A stretch of 64,000 nt of DNA from Gaertneriomyces semiglobifer (lineage: Eukaryota; Chytridiomycota; Chytridiomycetes; Spizellomycetales; Spizellomycetaceae). Within the stretch, counting starts at the first letter, position 1; each line of letters starts with the position of its first letter. Location: positions 1 through 64,000 of the forward strand of contig JAHLKF010000016.1 in NCBI GenBank assembly GCA_025558075.1. The letters are read 5' to 3'. Shown here piece by piece: positions 35,301 to 46,662 of the stretch. The translations under genes were made by a program, and so were the position numbers. The notes beneath the pieces were generated by a model that was not told where the DNA came from, did not search any database, and saw only the letters and a list, made by a program, of their open reading frames with translations.

Positions 35301-35892
35301 CCAGACACTGACCAACTTGACCAAAAAAGCCCTCTTTCCGTTGTTTTCGTCAACGACGGGCATGGATGTTCTTCCACAGCTAACACCTTTCCTCACTTAC
35401 CTGGACTCCACATTCGGTCTTTTGAACGAAACGCTCGACCGGCGGCTCAATATCTACCTCTCTGCACAATCAGCAGCACGTAAATTTACCCGGAAAGTTA
35501 TTGCAACCATCGCAGATGACATTGAAGAGCAAGAAGTTGACCAAAATCAACCTACCCTCCTCATTAAGCACATCTATACCGCTTTGGTATCATATGTTCT
35601 TACCGCCGTCACGGCTATGGACGCGCCGGGTAGCTCCACGAATACGAACGCTTCTGGACCAACCACTGCATCAGCAAATTCCCTAGGTCCTCCCAATCTC
35701 CCCGCTCGCGGGTCGTCGCTTCCCTCGGCTCCAACTCTTCCGAAAGAGACGTTGCAGACCTACTCTACATTCTTGGAATCATTGAAGGCCTTGGTGGTTT
35801 GTGGCGGGAGTGGGTTCAAACTGCACGAGGTCGAGAAAGGCGCGTATGGACGTGTGCGTGAGAGACTGGAGAATGTCGCTCCCGCTGATTGA
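32291..35892 (+). CDS. Munc13/UNC13-like protein with C2 domain and MHD regions
   Basis: Vesicle-priming or exocytosis regulator. Exons 32291-33673, 33744-35219 and 35284-35892, all phase 0 (introns 70 and 64 bases), give 1155 residues. The conserved fungal start region is LTPRDVYIAALRCCLISVLDS. The MUN-type helical region includes MFTCFHAGLEFIEKLAW (MHD1). A C2 domain at about residues 805-890 has the calcium ligands expected (CDWNSSDPYV and YDHDKIGKDD). MHD2 covers the C-terminal 200 residues (PQLTPFLTYLDSTFGLLNET ...). There is no C1 domain. ATG 32291 is the first in-frame ATG after a TTTCAG acceptor-like site at 32250, so a 5' exon is possible. Confidence 0.87.
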
Positions 35893-36802
35893 TGGATGTT
35901 GGATTATCACCGGTACAATCTTAATTACCAAATGCCGCCTTTCAATGCCTGAACGATCAGACATCCAGACTCACCTGGTGTATAAACGACTTCAGCGAAG
36001 GGACAGTAGGAAATTCGCTGATACACACTGGAAAATCTGAGACCTCATACCCGTGTCATGTACAAAGAGTTGCAGCACCACCAATCTTTCGACCGCAGGC
36101 ATTAAGCAGCTTGTGCGATCTATGTATATATATTATGTTGATTAAAACTCGTCGCCCAGGCGGCCACCATTCTCGATGGAATGTAACCCATATGGCCCCA
36201 TAAATGAAATGTATTTCTGCCGGCTAATGACAGGACAATGATGAGCACAGGCTACCGCGCCCACTCAGGTCGGCCTTCGTTCACATAGTCTAGAGCTCAC
36301 TTGACTCTCCTCATGCTCCTGGTAGGGGTGAGACCGAGAGTCCGTATCGTAACCCGGTCGAGAAGACGTGCACTAAGAGCATAATTCACAAGCGCATCAT
36401 CGAGCGGAACGGACGAGTAAGCAGGTCGCAGGTTATGCCCGTGTTAATTCACAATACTGCACGCGTAGTGAAACCCGCTTGTGATGATTTCTTTCCAACG
36501 TTATGCTGCAAAGTGCATGCGACACCAGTGCGCAGGATTCTTGTCGCGGTTCGCATACTAACACTCGGTTCTGGCGGCCGTGAACAAGGCGCCATAGCAT
36601 AATCTACACTGCTTGCACTCGACAACTGTTTGCCTGCCGAAGGAACACCGATATCACGCGTTTGGCACATCCAGTAACAAGAGCATGGTTGTTGAACCTT
36701 GTCAGCTTCCTGGTTTTGAAACACAACGACTCCACAATAATGCGAGTCCAGTTGTCCTTCACATCCGACGCTAGACTGTGCTGCTGGCTCTCATTTCCGC
36801 AG
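35893..36802. other. Intergenic region / possible 3' exon of the rhodanese gene
   Basis: About 900 bases. A minus-strand frame at 36724-36449 could be a terminal exon of the rhodanese gene if its GTAAGC at 36811 is used as a donor; otherwise no gene is seen. Confidence 0.4.
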
Positions 36803-37431
36803 CTAGCTTACCTCTGCGGGCGCTGCCGTTCCCTCGACCATGTTTGGGTCATGCCCATAAGTAGTCTCCCACGCTTTGAAACCTCCGTCCAACACTGCTA
36901 TTACCGTCTCGTCTCTGATTCCTTTATCAGTCGTTTCCACCTGTTTCAATAAGGTGCCAAACCTTACAGCACACGTCGGACCCCTGATCAACGACAACTT
37001 GCAATGAAACATCACAGTTTTCGGTATCGCATCCATTCTGTTCAATGTGCGCACACGATCGACAAGGGCGGCGGCAGGTAGCGTCATTAATTGTGGTGAT
37101 GGGATGTTGATCGCAGACTTGATGTGGAGGGTTGCGTAATCCCAAGGTTCACGCACATCAACGATCAAAAAGTCCTTCCTGGCATAGTAAACGATGAGTT
37201 AGATACTTTCTGCGTTGCTTGACTGCTAATACTGCACTGGATAGCTTACCCTGCCGTTTTTGTGGAGTCATTTAGTGTAGACGCTAGCTCATCTTGTTTG
37301 ATGAATCGGAGGGACGAAGCCGTGAATAGCCGATATCCCGCACTGCATAGTACTTGTGATTTTATTGGACGTCGAAGGTGAAGCCATATATTGGGGGAAG
37401 CGGTAGAGCTGAACCATTTTCTTAGAGGCAT
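36803..37431 (-). CDS. Rhodanese-domain protein with Cdc25-type HCX5R loop, probably mitochondrial
   Basis: Exons 37431-37250 and 37178-36803 join across a 71-base intron (GTAAGC ... TGCCAG). The N-terminus is rich in Arg, Ser and Thr with no acidic residue before about position 45 (MPLRKWFSSTASPNIWLHLR), fitting a mitochondrial presequence. The rhodanese domain starts LIVDVREPWDYATLHIKSAI. The active-site loop is HCKLSLIRGP, i.e. HCX5R as in Cdc25 and Acr2 arsenate reductases rather than the short sulfurtransferase loop. The C-terminal WxxxYGHDP follows. The frame ends AEVS-TAG, but GTAAGC precedes the stop, so an additional 3' exon cannot be excluded. Confidence 0.8.
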
Positions 37432-37925
37432 GGCCTGTGTTTTCGTCTTCTAAGGCGGCTGCCACGCAAGGTTGTCCAACGCGTTAAAAGTCTTATAAGA
37501 ATACAAGTGGCAAGTCCTGCTGGGCTATATCTTTGATACGGCAGGTAGGAGCCTTCAGTGCTAACTTACTGATATTAAGTATTGGGGTGCGCCGGTTTTA
37601 CGGAAGAGCATCACCAGCAGTGAACCTTGCTGCAACGCCTAACCACAAGAGGCCATTGACGACGAGGCGAGTATGAGGAAGAGACGACAATAAATGGGAA
37701 CCAAACAAAAAACCAAGATAAACAAAACGGAGGGTTGACCCGTGCAGCTCAACAGAACAAAAATGTAAAAATGTCGTGAGGGTACGAGGTGTGAAAGCAC
37801 AGTATGCGGTCATGTCTTGTTGTGATATATTCGATTTGAGCTTATCAGATAAAGTGGTGCAGGTGGTTCTGTAAATGTTCTTTCCGGCACGCAATCCATC
37901 TCCAAAAGAGTGCGGTGATGACGGT
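37432..37925. other. Intergenic region between rhodanese and NDUFB8 genes
   Basis: No supported gene; a 98-codon minus-strand frame at 37598-37894 has no recognisable sequence. Confidence 0.45.
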
Positions 37926-38853
37926 TCATATTCTGTAGGTATTTGTCTGCAGACGGACTTCGTTAATCAAGGAACGCATAGATGACCTTGCCTCGAAACC
38001 TACAGCATTACGACTGTCCTCTGCATTTTTGGGGTCTCCTCCCAATTCGACGCGCAAGCCGTCAAATGGATAATCCTTTTCAGCCTAGATACACAGCCAT
38101 CAGTACTGTGCCATTAATATAAAAATGCTCACTTGTACTCACAAACCACAGGTGCTGGCTTGGGTCGAACCAGTGTACGCAGAATCCCATGAATGCAATC
38201 ACACCCATGAGCTGTATAGTGTGCTTCAGTGGTAGCCACCAATGCTGCTCGTTACCAATACTCCACTGGTCAGCGAAGTTGTCGTGGTCATATACAATGT
38301 CTCCATAATTTCTCCTCCCCTGTTGGTCCCAGTACTTGAATGGATCTTTCAGCTGCGCCCACTGAAGTGGCAAACGAGGATAGTCGCCAATCGGTGCGTC
38401 AGCAGAATCGAAACCTTTGTCGTGCCAAGTGGGAGGCGATGGTAAGCCGGATGACTGGGTAGATGGCACGCTTTGATCGTATTCAGGGAATTTGAGTGGC
38501 GGCTGCAGGATACCAATGCCAGTTTCCGTCGGAGCCGGAGGAGTATAAAGAGGATGGGACAGCAGAGCATCAGACGGGTTCTTCTCCACTTTCGTTACAC
38601 GTTCCATTGCATGCTCAGGGTCATTGAAGATTTGGGCAGCTGTGCGCTTCACAGGTTCTGGTTGTTCTGAAACGACTGGCCGGCTACAGCATCAAATCTC
38701 CATCAACATCGAGTGTTTCTTTCAGAGAGTAAACATCTTCATCTGCCTTACTTACCCGTGGTAGGTCGATTCGTATCTGGCTGCAGCGAACATGAATGGT
38801 CTAGCGGCAACAGCCGTGGGCCGATGAGCCAGCGCGCGTGCGAAGACGTTCAT
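37926..38853 (-). CDS. NADH:ubiquinone oxidoreductase subunit NDUFB8 (complex I)
   Basis: Accessory inner-membrane subunit of respiratory complex I. Exons 38853-38756, 38683-38143, 38084-38004 and 37946-37926 give 246 residues. The first exon encodes a mitochondrial presequence (MNVFARALAHRPTAVAARPF). The mature part contains GDYPRLPLQWAQLKDPFKYWD and YGDIVYDHDNFADQWSIG, then one membrane span (TIQLMGVIAFMGFCVHWF). The end is YPFDGLRVELGGDP plus a 7-codon terminal exon, matching the LERGGDP tail of animal NDUFB8. Presence of complex I genes separates this organism from Saccharomyces-type yeasts. Confidence 0.88.
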
Positions 38854-39229
38854 CTCGTCTGTATTAACCAATCAAACTGGCGGCGTCCTCCGTCTCCGTC
38901 TTGTCGGCGTTCCCTTTCTCGTGGCCCGGCCTTCTGTGCGTAAGTGCCCCGCTTCCTGGTCTTTGAGCGACTTGTGTGGGGTAAACTTCTGACCCTCAAG
39001 ATCACGTGTCTATAGCACGTGACTGCACATGAGGTACATTCGGATCGTTTGGAGGTAATCCAGGTATTGAGGCAGATTGGCAGGGGCACATAACGACATT
39101 GAATACTTGGAGCTTCTCATCATTTCAAATCACAGCAGAAGCAATGTCCTCGCATGAAAATGTTCTTTGTAAAAAAAGAAGTATGGTACATGTTTGCAAA
39201 TCAACGCTGCCAAGACAATTAGAAACCCT
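38854..39229. other. Intergenic region between NDUFB8 and endopolyphosphatase genes
   Basis: About 375 bases, NDUFB8 promoter side; nothing else seen. Confidence 0.5.
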
Positions 39230-40899
39230 TCATAGTCGGTCTTCCAGACCCTCGACCCCGACAACAAGGTTTCTGGTCCAAGCTCGCTTCAGCTCCCTTC
39301 CCTTATGACTATCCTTGTTCATCCGCCCACCTAACTTGACCCAGTCTTCAACGCGAAACCCTTTCATCCCATAATCTCGTACCGGGTCATATAACGTCTC
39401 GTAAATGTAACCGGGAAATTCGTCTTCGCTCAGAACAGGGTAAAGTGGGTTCACTGTCGTATCACTAGAGGCGAGGGCGTTGACTCGCTCCAGATCGACA
39501 TAGTATTGGTTGTAGCCATTTAGATCTCCTGAATCCGTAGAATACGTGAATACGCGCAGGGAAGGGTTGAATGAGGGGACCACGCTCGGGCTGACGAATA
39601 CGGGAGCGGGTGGCTGATAATGTGGGTGGGCCTTTTGGTGCCCTCTGAGCGCCGTGTAATGCTCCATTAAATATCTGTAGTACGCCGTTAGCCAGGACGG
39701 AATCCGTGCAGTCGCTACGTCGAGCGTGTAGGAGGCTGGACGCTCAAACGGTGGCTCAGATTCTTTTGGTTTGACAGGGTTGGTGATAGGGAAAAAGTGA
39801 TGGTCTAAGAAAGACCAACATCAATCAGCGCTATCTTAGGCACGCGCAAGGACGTTCGTACTCACCAACGTTCATGTGTCCGTAAAACTGCCCTTTTACT
39901 GTACCCACGTACTTTTCCATGATCGAGGCAAAACGCTTGTAACAAGTGGGATAGAGGTTCACTTGATTCGGGGGTACGTGGCCGATAATGTACACGGCCT
40001 TGTTGCCAACAGCACTGCTATGGAGCAGCTGCTCCAACCACGATAGCACAGTATCTCCGGCTATCCTTTTCTCATCTGGTAGGTTCCCTGGGCCACCTTC
40101 CTGACAGTCCCCGACCATTTTGTTCGAGTTGGACAAGTACATGGTATTCAACGACGCAACAATTAAGTGCTCGTTCACGTCCACCGCAAAGCTCCCATGT
40201 GTTCTAAAATCCGGTATTTGAGACGGTGGTATGAACTGACTCCATAGTCCCACGTAGTAGTCAAGTGTGTCATTCGGGATACCCGGTGTGAAAGCGAGGT
40301 CATTGTGAGGATATATATCGTTGTTTCCAATGTTCGGAACCACCGGAATATCCGGAACTTCTCCACCTGAAGAAACAGCAGACACAATATAGCGGACAGC
40401 TACACTATTGAGGAGACGAATTTCATCTTCTTTTCGCGGAATCCTCGAGTCGCTGTCGTGTCGCGCCGAATCGCCAGTCCACACGACAAACGAGAGTTCC
40501 GGTAGAAGAATATCGTGGATGAAGCGCATAGTTTCGTTAATGAGCGGAAGCGGTGAATCGCAAGGACTGCCTGGGGTGCCAAATGGGCCTGCCAAGCGGT
40601 CATCGCTCGTTCGCCCTCTTCGAGTGGTAGGTTGTCGCTTTGGCTCATGACAACTATTGGATACAGGCGCTCCAGTCGTATAATATCTAAGACACCTCCA
40701 ATCGTCAGCACCGTTTTACAGTTTAACGCTGTCGTGTCACTTACGGATCTAGGTGCATATCAGTGATGTGGAGGAACTTTGCAGATTCTCGGTGGCTCCA
40801 GAGTAAAGGTGTTTGTGCTTGACGAGCAGGGAAAGACAAGGTACCGGAGAAAGCGCCCAGCAAGGCAAGGAGAGCGGTGGTTGTTCCCCCCAACATCAT
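39230..40899 (-). CDS. PPN1: Endopolyphosphatase (Ppn1-type metallophosphatase)
   Basis: Cleaves vacuolar polyphosphate. Exons 40899-40745, 40686-39866 and 39804-39230 (introns 58 and 61 bases) give 516 residues. The hydrophobic N-terminus (GGTTTALLALLGAFSGTLSF) is a signal anchor. The metal-binding blocks of the calcineurin-like phosphoesterase fold appear in order: ITDMHLDP, VVWTGDSARHD, PNIGNNDIYPHN, IIGHVPPNQ and YGHMNVDHHFF. GNND in place of GNHD is typical of Ppn1/sphingomyelinase-like members. The C-terminal KAHPHYQPPAPVFVSPSVVP..NPSLRVF matches the family; the last residues are basic. Confidence 0.92.
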
Positions 40900-41294
40900 G
40901 AAATGATGGATAAATAAACCGTTCGAATGGTACGAAAAGAGGCAGCAAAGGCGGTAACCCGGTCAACTACTACTCCCAGAAGACAGAGAGAAGGTGCGAG
41001 ATACAAGGGACCCAGCAATAGCGTAGCAAATGCGAAGCCGAAATGAAGCAGAATACTAGATAGGCGACGAGGTTCGCAGGAGTGGGAGAGTATGCCAGTT
41101 AAATAATAAATATTAATTATTGCGTACAAAAAGTTGCAAGGAAATTCAGCGCAAGAAAGTTCCCGAACGCGTTGTCCGTTGATCATCAAACGACATCACG
41201 CTACAGCGATATCTGATCTCATCGTAGGCTGCAAGGTAGTTTAAAGGATCGTGCTCAGACTATTACAGGGCCAGACTGGAAGACTAGAGTTGAG
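40900..41294. promoter_or_regulatory. Divergent promoter region of PPN1 and phosphoglycerate mutase
   Basis: About 395 bases between head-to-head start codons, with an AT-rich core near 41098-41130 (AATAATAAATATTAATTATT). No specific factor site was identified. Confidence 0.4.
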
Positions 41295-43095
41295 ATGGCT
41301 GAAGAGGTTAAAGTGAAGGCCAACGCTTGCTTGATCGTCATCGATGGTTGGGGCATCTCTCAAGATGCAGACCCAAAGGGCGATGCCATCCGCAATGCAC
41401 AAACTCCTGTCATGACCGGCTTGGAGAAAAAGTACCAGTTTACTAGCCTCGACGCTCACGGCGAAGCTGTAGGCTTGAACGATGGCTTGATGGGCAATTC
41501 CGAGGTCGGCCACTTGAACATCGGGGCTGGCCGGATCGTGTATCAGGTACGGTTCATCACTTTATGATCAATTGATGTACGTTCGAATATTCCTGCTGAC
41601 AAGTGGTGCTCATTGTGCAGGACATTGTGAGAATTGATCTTTCCATCAGGAAAAAAACCCTCGAAGCGCAACCAGCACTCACGGACGCTTTCAAGCGTGC
41701 CAAGGACGGCAACGGGCGCCTGCATCTCCTGGGCTTAGTTTCTGATGGTGGTGTGCATTCTCACATCCGCCATTTGTGCGCAATGCTCGAAGCTGCCAAG
41801 AACTACGGTGTCCCGAAGACTTTCGTGCACTTCTTTGGAGATGGACGTGACACAGCGCCGAAATCTGCAGATGGCTACCTGAAGGATCTCCAAGATTTCA
41901 TGAAGAAGATTAACTACGGTGAAGTAGCCACTATTGTTGGCCGTTACTATGCTATGGATCGCGACAAGCGTTGGGAACGCATCAAGGTCGCTTACGATGC
42001 TCTCGTTTCTGGTGTTGGTGAGAAGTCAGCAGATCCCAACAAAACCGTAGAAGATCGCTACGCAAAGGGTGAAACCGATGAGTTTTTGAAGCCAATTATT
42101 GTTGGGGAGAACAACCGTATTGAAGATAAGGATACCTTAATTTTCTTCAACTACCGCTCGGATCGCATGCGTGAGATCACACAAACTTTCGGCGGAGACA
42201 TTCCTTTTGAAGTTACCAAGACCCCAAAGGATATTGTAAGTGAACTTTAGCAGGCCTAACGATCGATTGTTACTTACATGCTCTACCGTAGTCCGTCACC
42301 ACCATGACGCAATACAAGGCCGAGTACAAGTTCCCCATCATATTCCCACCCCAAAAGATGACAAATGTGCTTGCTGAATGGCTCGCCCGCTACAAGATTC
42401 CTCAATGTCACATTGCCGAAACTGAAAAGTACGCTCACGTTACCTTCTTTTTCAACGGTGGAACCGAAGCTCATTACGAGGGTGAGGACCGTGTGATGAT
42501 CCCATCCCCCAAAGTACCCACATACGACAAGAAGCCTGAAATGAGTGCCATCGAAGTTGCGGAGAAGGTTGCAGAGACTGTCGAAACAAAGAAGTATCCT
42601 CTTGTGCTGTGTAACTTTGCTCCGCCGGATATGGTTCGTACTGTTCACGCTCGGTGCTGCATGAGATTCATCACACAAGACTCAACATTTCCGACAGGTT
42701 GGTCACACCGGTGTATATGACGCTGCAATCAAGGGTGTTGAAGCCACCGATAAGGGAATTGGCATTATTTATGAGGCGTGTAAACGTGCTGGATATACGT
42801 TGTTCATCACCGCAGATCACGGAAATGCCGAAAAGATGTTCGGCGACAATGGCCAGCCTCACACTGCACACACATGCAACCCAGGTAGGAAATACTCTCA
42901 TGAACCTGTACGTTCTACTGAGGGGAAGCTCACAGTTTTTGCTCGTTCATAGTTCCGTTTGTCATGGTGTCAACTGAACATAAATTCAAGCCCAACAAGA
43001 CCGGTGCCCTTGCTGACGTTGCGCCCACACTCCTGCAAGTGATGGGTCTGCCCATTCCCGAGGAGATGACAGGGGAGTCCCTATTGGACTGCTGA
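41295..43095 (+). CDS. Phosphoglycerate mutase, 2,3-bisphosphoglycerate-independent
   Basis: Glycolytic/gluconeogenic interconversion of 3- and 2-phosphoglycerate with two divalent metals. Five exons: 41295-41546, 41621-42235, 42292-42633, 42698-42884, 42953-43095; 512 residues, the usual iPGM length. It starts with the metal site VIDGWG, then [17 protein letters not shown] with nucleophile Ser69. It also has [41 protein letters not shown] and ITADHGNAE. Intron 3 has an atypical GTTCGT donor; the splice restores the invariant DMVGHTG. Yeasts use the cofactor-dependent enzyme instead, so this is a lineage hint. Confidence 0.97.
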
Positions 43096-43620
43096 AAGGC
43101 TTCATTAAATAAATCTGCTACCTTGAGATTTTAGAACCATTTCATAAGCAATTCCTGTAGCTATGTAGCAAAACTTCTTTGACTACGTTAATGTTGGCAT
43201 TCCGAATTCCCTATGCCTGAAGCCTGAGTAAAGAGAGCTTTAACTATCTACAACTACCGATGTCCATTGTCCTCGCTCAATAATTTAACCTGGGACAATT
43301 ATATTATTGCCCCGGACGCGGGGAGTCATTCTTGGCTGCAATGTCTGCCACGAGAAGTGCATCAACACAACTACAAAGCCTTTACACCAATCCAAACAAT
43401 TTGCCAAGCCAGCAGAGCAGCGAACGCTAGGTTCGATTGTGAGTGTGTGCCTCAGTGGCAAGCGGGCGTACTGTATTATTACCTGATAGGTACGTTTGTC
43501 AGCATGCTTCTTACTGTGGTATTCTTCTATGCTGACTGTTTATATACAGAAACACCGACAAATTCATTCGAAACTTCTGTTTAGGTTTCATTATCATTGA
43601 TTCTTTTGCTCTTACCGACG
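43096..43620. other. Intergenic region upstream of the bHLH gene
   Basis: About 525 bases. A plus-strand frame at 43267-43584 with a hydrophobic patch is seen, but no homology or splice signal supports it. Confidence 0.45.
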
Positions 43621-44818
43621 ATGCAACAGCACCCGCAACAACATCCCGGGCACTCGCGCCCGTCAAATCCTGGGCAACAACCAGCCATGATCATATCACA
43701 CCAACCTCTAGAAGGACCGTATTATCCATCACATCACATGCAGCAGCCCATGTCACAGCAGATACCCTCACGCTTAGCAAATCCTTCCGGCTATCACCAT
43801 TCTCAGCAGCACATGCATCATACCATTGACCCGTCGTTGCTTTCTTTCTCAACGCCGCCTGTCAAACACGAAGGCGACCCTATGAACGACCCGTTAAACG
43901 ACCCATTCGGCAGTCTGGTGAACGAGTATGAGTTCGCGAATACGTTAGACGGCGCCACCGATCCTGCAGCCATCATGTCTCCAATGTCAAACTCTCCGCT
44001 CGACGATCCTGATTTTGGGATGCAGAGAGCATCCACCTTTAGTCCGCATGTCTCCGGCCATTCCTTGAGCACTTCATTGCAGAGCACCCCGTATGGTGCG
44101 TTTACGTTGAGCATGTGTATTACTTAACATCGGGCTCACCGGCTTTCTCCTTTTAGGGACACCAGGAATGCAAATCCCTGCGCATACCCATGGAAATTTT
44201 TATTCAATGTCCATGCCTGTGCACGCCACGAACGGTTTTGGTGCAATAGACCACTCGAAAATGATGGGTTCTCAGCCCAGCTCGTTTAGCGCATATGGAC
44301 ATGGTCCGGAAATCATTGACGAGGCAGGACTGAAACAGTAAGTGAACATGCACAGACTGAAGTGAATACTCGGTGCACATGCTTACTGGACATTTTGCAG
44401 CCTGGATGCTCTTACTGAGAAACGAAGAAAGCGCCGCGAGTCACATAACGCGGTTGAGAGGCGAAGACGAGACAATATCAATGAAAAGATCCAAGAACTG
44501 GCCACTTTACTACCTGATTTTGCGACCGATGCACAGAACAAGCCCAACAAGGGTGTCATATTGCGCCGCTCTGTGGACTATGTCCGCCAGTTGCAGCAAT
44601 TTGCGAGCGCGCAGGTGGACCGGAATCGAGAGTTGGAAGAAGTACTTCGACGTATTCTCGAGCGCACTGGCATCAATGAGGCCGATCTACGGCTTTCAAT
44701 GCCATTGGGAATCGTTGTGGAGTTGCCGACAGTACCACCACCCGGACCTGGGGAGCAGCATGTTGATCACGCCGTCTCGGAGCAAGCGGAATATGGGATG
44801 GAGGACCAGCAAGGCTAG
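43621..44818 (+). CDS. bHLH-zipper-type transcription factor
   Basis: Exons 43621-44095, 44157-44337 and 44401-44818 (introns 61 and 63 bases) give 357 residues. The N-terminal half is Gln/His/Pro-rich (MQQHPQQHPGHSRPSNPG) with a DPMNDPLNDPFG acidic patch. The basic region is KRRKRRESHNAVERRRRDNI, carrying the His-Glu-Arg triad that reads CACGTG-type E-boxes. It leads into helix 1 (NEKIQELATLLPD), a loop, and helix 2 (KGVILRRSVDYVRQLQQ), then a leucine-zipper-like helix (RNRELEEVLRRILER). Resembles the MITF/USF-like fungal group. Target genes unknown. Confidence 0.9.
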
Positions 44819-45298
44819 ATCGAAATTGATGACCGTATGTGTTTTTGGTGGAGGTATTTAAAGCACCGGTTGCGAGTACGATGTCAGGACATAGACTGGA
44901 TCTAACGGGAAGCTGGGGGTTATCCGATAATGATGTGGAGTGCGATAATTTGGTCCGTGGAGCTCGGCTCGTTTTTTACGTTTGATCGTGCATCCCTACC
45001 GCTTCCCGTTGCGCTTGGCCCGAGGGGTTGCCGTGTTGTTTCTTCTGTATATGTATTTGAATTTTGAGTAGTAGGTGACGGGGATCCTCTGCCGTTACTT
45101 AGCCCAGGCAATGAATATGTCTCCGTTCATATTTCATGAACAAAAGGTCACCCTTCTAAGATGTGTTTGCTCTTGGAGAGCTAGCCTGCGAAACATTTGA
45201 CACGCTTACTTCACAGTTAATTAATTAGAACAGCGAATCGTATACTTCATTGACATACACATCATTTGCAAACCGTACAGGCCAGTAACTTGTTCGTC
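44819..45298. other. Intergenic region between bHLH and PET117 genes
   Basis: About 480 bases; nothing recognisable. Confidence 0.5.
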
Positions 45299-45678
45299 AT
45301 GTCAAGAGCATCCAAGATTACATTCGCTGCTTCGTGCGCATTCACAACAGCAACCATCATTGGCGTCTACTGGTTAAAAGAGATGGAGTTCACTGTAAGT
45401 GTACACACAGCTTCTTCTTTTGGGTTTAGCGCAGGACCGAAACTTGAACTTGATGATTAACGGCTCCATCGTTATATAAACAGACTCGTCGAGCTGGCAT
45501 TGCCCGTGATTCAGTCAAACGGCAAGAGAACATTCTAGAGCTACAGCGTCAAGAAGCTCTCAGGCGGGAGTTGGAAGTTGGCGAGACGATCATTGAGACT
45601 ACGCCGGGGAAAAGCGTAGCGGGTATCGCAAGGAATATGGGAAGTCAAGGAACGACAGCGATGACCGGAGCATCATGA
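45299..45678 (+). CDS. PET117: Cytochrome c oxidase assembly factor PET117
   Basis: Small mitochondrial inner-membrane protein acting in haem a maturation and COX assembly. Exons 45299-45394 and 45484-45678 (89-base intron GTAAGT ... AAACAG) give 96 residues. The family signature is intact: MSRASKITFAASCAFTTATI leading to IGVYWLKEME (single membrane span), then RRAGIARDSVKRQENI in exon 2. The C-terminus is Gly/Thr-rich. The start is the ATG at the conserved MSRASK. Confidence 0.92.
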
Positions 45679-46035
45679 TAATCGTCGGATGAGGGCTTTT
45701 TTCCTCGGTCTAAGACACATTAATTCTGGTGCCTAATATTTATGTATATATATATATTGATTAGATGTCGAATTGTTCCTTGCTCCGTTCAATGCGTAGT
45801 GCTATCGTTAGGTCACTGCTAGCTGCAGTTTCTGGCTCTTGATTGAAATGGCACAACGTTTTATGGCCACTTTGCGTTCGCAACCGTACACTGATACGTC
45901 GCTGGGCGGGGATACGTTCCAGGCCGTTCATAAAAGCAGGTGGGGCAATCCATCCCTCAACCTACTGAACTCTGTCGAGACTATGCATAGGGATTGCATC
46001 TAACAGCGACACAAGCGAGGCCAAGCAGGACCTGG
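45679..46035. other. 3' flanks of PET117 and DPM2 (convergent)
   Basis: About 355 bases between converging genes, with a short TA run (45742-45758). No gene seen. Confidence 0.5.
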
Positions 46036-46444
46036 CTACGTTTGCTTCTTTTTGCGGTCACTACGGATCATCACCAATGAGATAAAACCAAAGATGGCCG
46101 AGACGCCGACAATGAGGAGAATAACTGGCACTCGAATGGCCCATTCTGGTGCCAGGAAGTAATTTTGTATTGGATGCGTTGCGTCTACGAACGGCTGTTG
46201 AGAGCGGGAAAAGCATGACGATGAGCACATAGTTAGAGCAAGCGCCAAACCCTTAATAGGCACTCTTGAGCGACGTACCAATACAAGAGTCCAGATAGAG
46301 TAGTACAGAAAAACAGCCAGACTGAATAGAATCAGGAACCCGCCTACGATACGATCTGATATGTTTGCCTAACGAAAAGACGTCAATTAAGGCTGTGAAG
46401 CTGCATCCAGAAACATTTCTGCAGAGCCTACGGGTCCTTACCAT
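46036..46444 (-). CDS. DPM2: Dolichol-phosphate mannosyltransferase regulatory subunit DPM2
   Basis: ER membrane subunit that stabilises DPM synthase. Coding parts: 46444-46442 (only the ATG), 46368-46279 and 46194-46036; 83 residues, as expected (human 84). Intron 1 (46369-46441) starts directly after ATG (GTAAGG) and ends CGTTAG; intron 2 is 84 bases (GTACGT ... CAACAG). The protein reads MANISDRIVGGFLILFSLAV, a first span, then the family hallmark PFVDATHPIQNYFL, then a second span, and ends RSDRKKKQT. An alternative start inside exon 2 is not available, because no Met occurs before the first span, which supports the ATG-only exon. Confidence 0.9.
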
Positions 46445-46662
46445 GCTGTTTACTATTTATGCTCTATTCGCCTTTGGCATGACAGCAAGCTACTTCTGTT
46501 GCCTGTCGCTCACAGACGCGATGTGCTGCAAAGTCTGAACCAGATTTTGGCGCCTGCATTTATTGCTCGTTGAAGCATCAAGTTTCACAGCAGCTGCATC
46601 TGTGCTTTCGAAGTCTAGCCTTGCTTGGTTCAAAGCGTTGAATCAGGCTCTCTGCTGCAATC
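46445..46662. promoter_or_regulatory. Shared 218-base divergent promoter of DPM2 and ERH
   Basis: The two start codons face away from each other 218 bases apart, so both 5' UTRs and promoters must lie here. No TATA box was recognised. Both genes also place an intron right after ATG. Confidence 0.6.
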
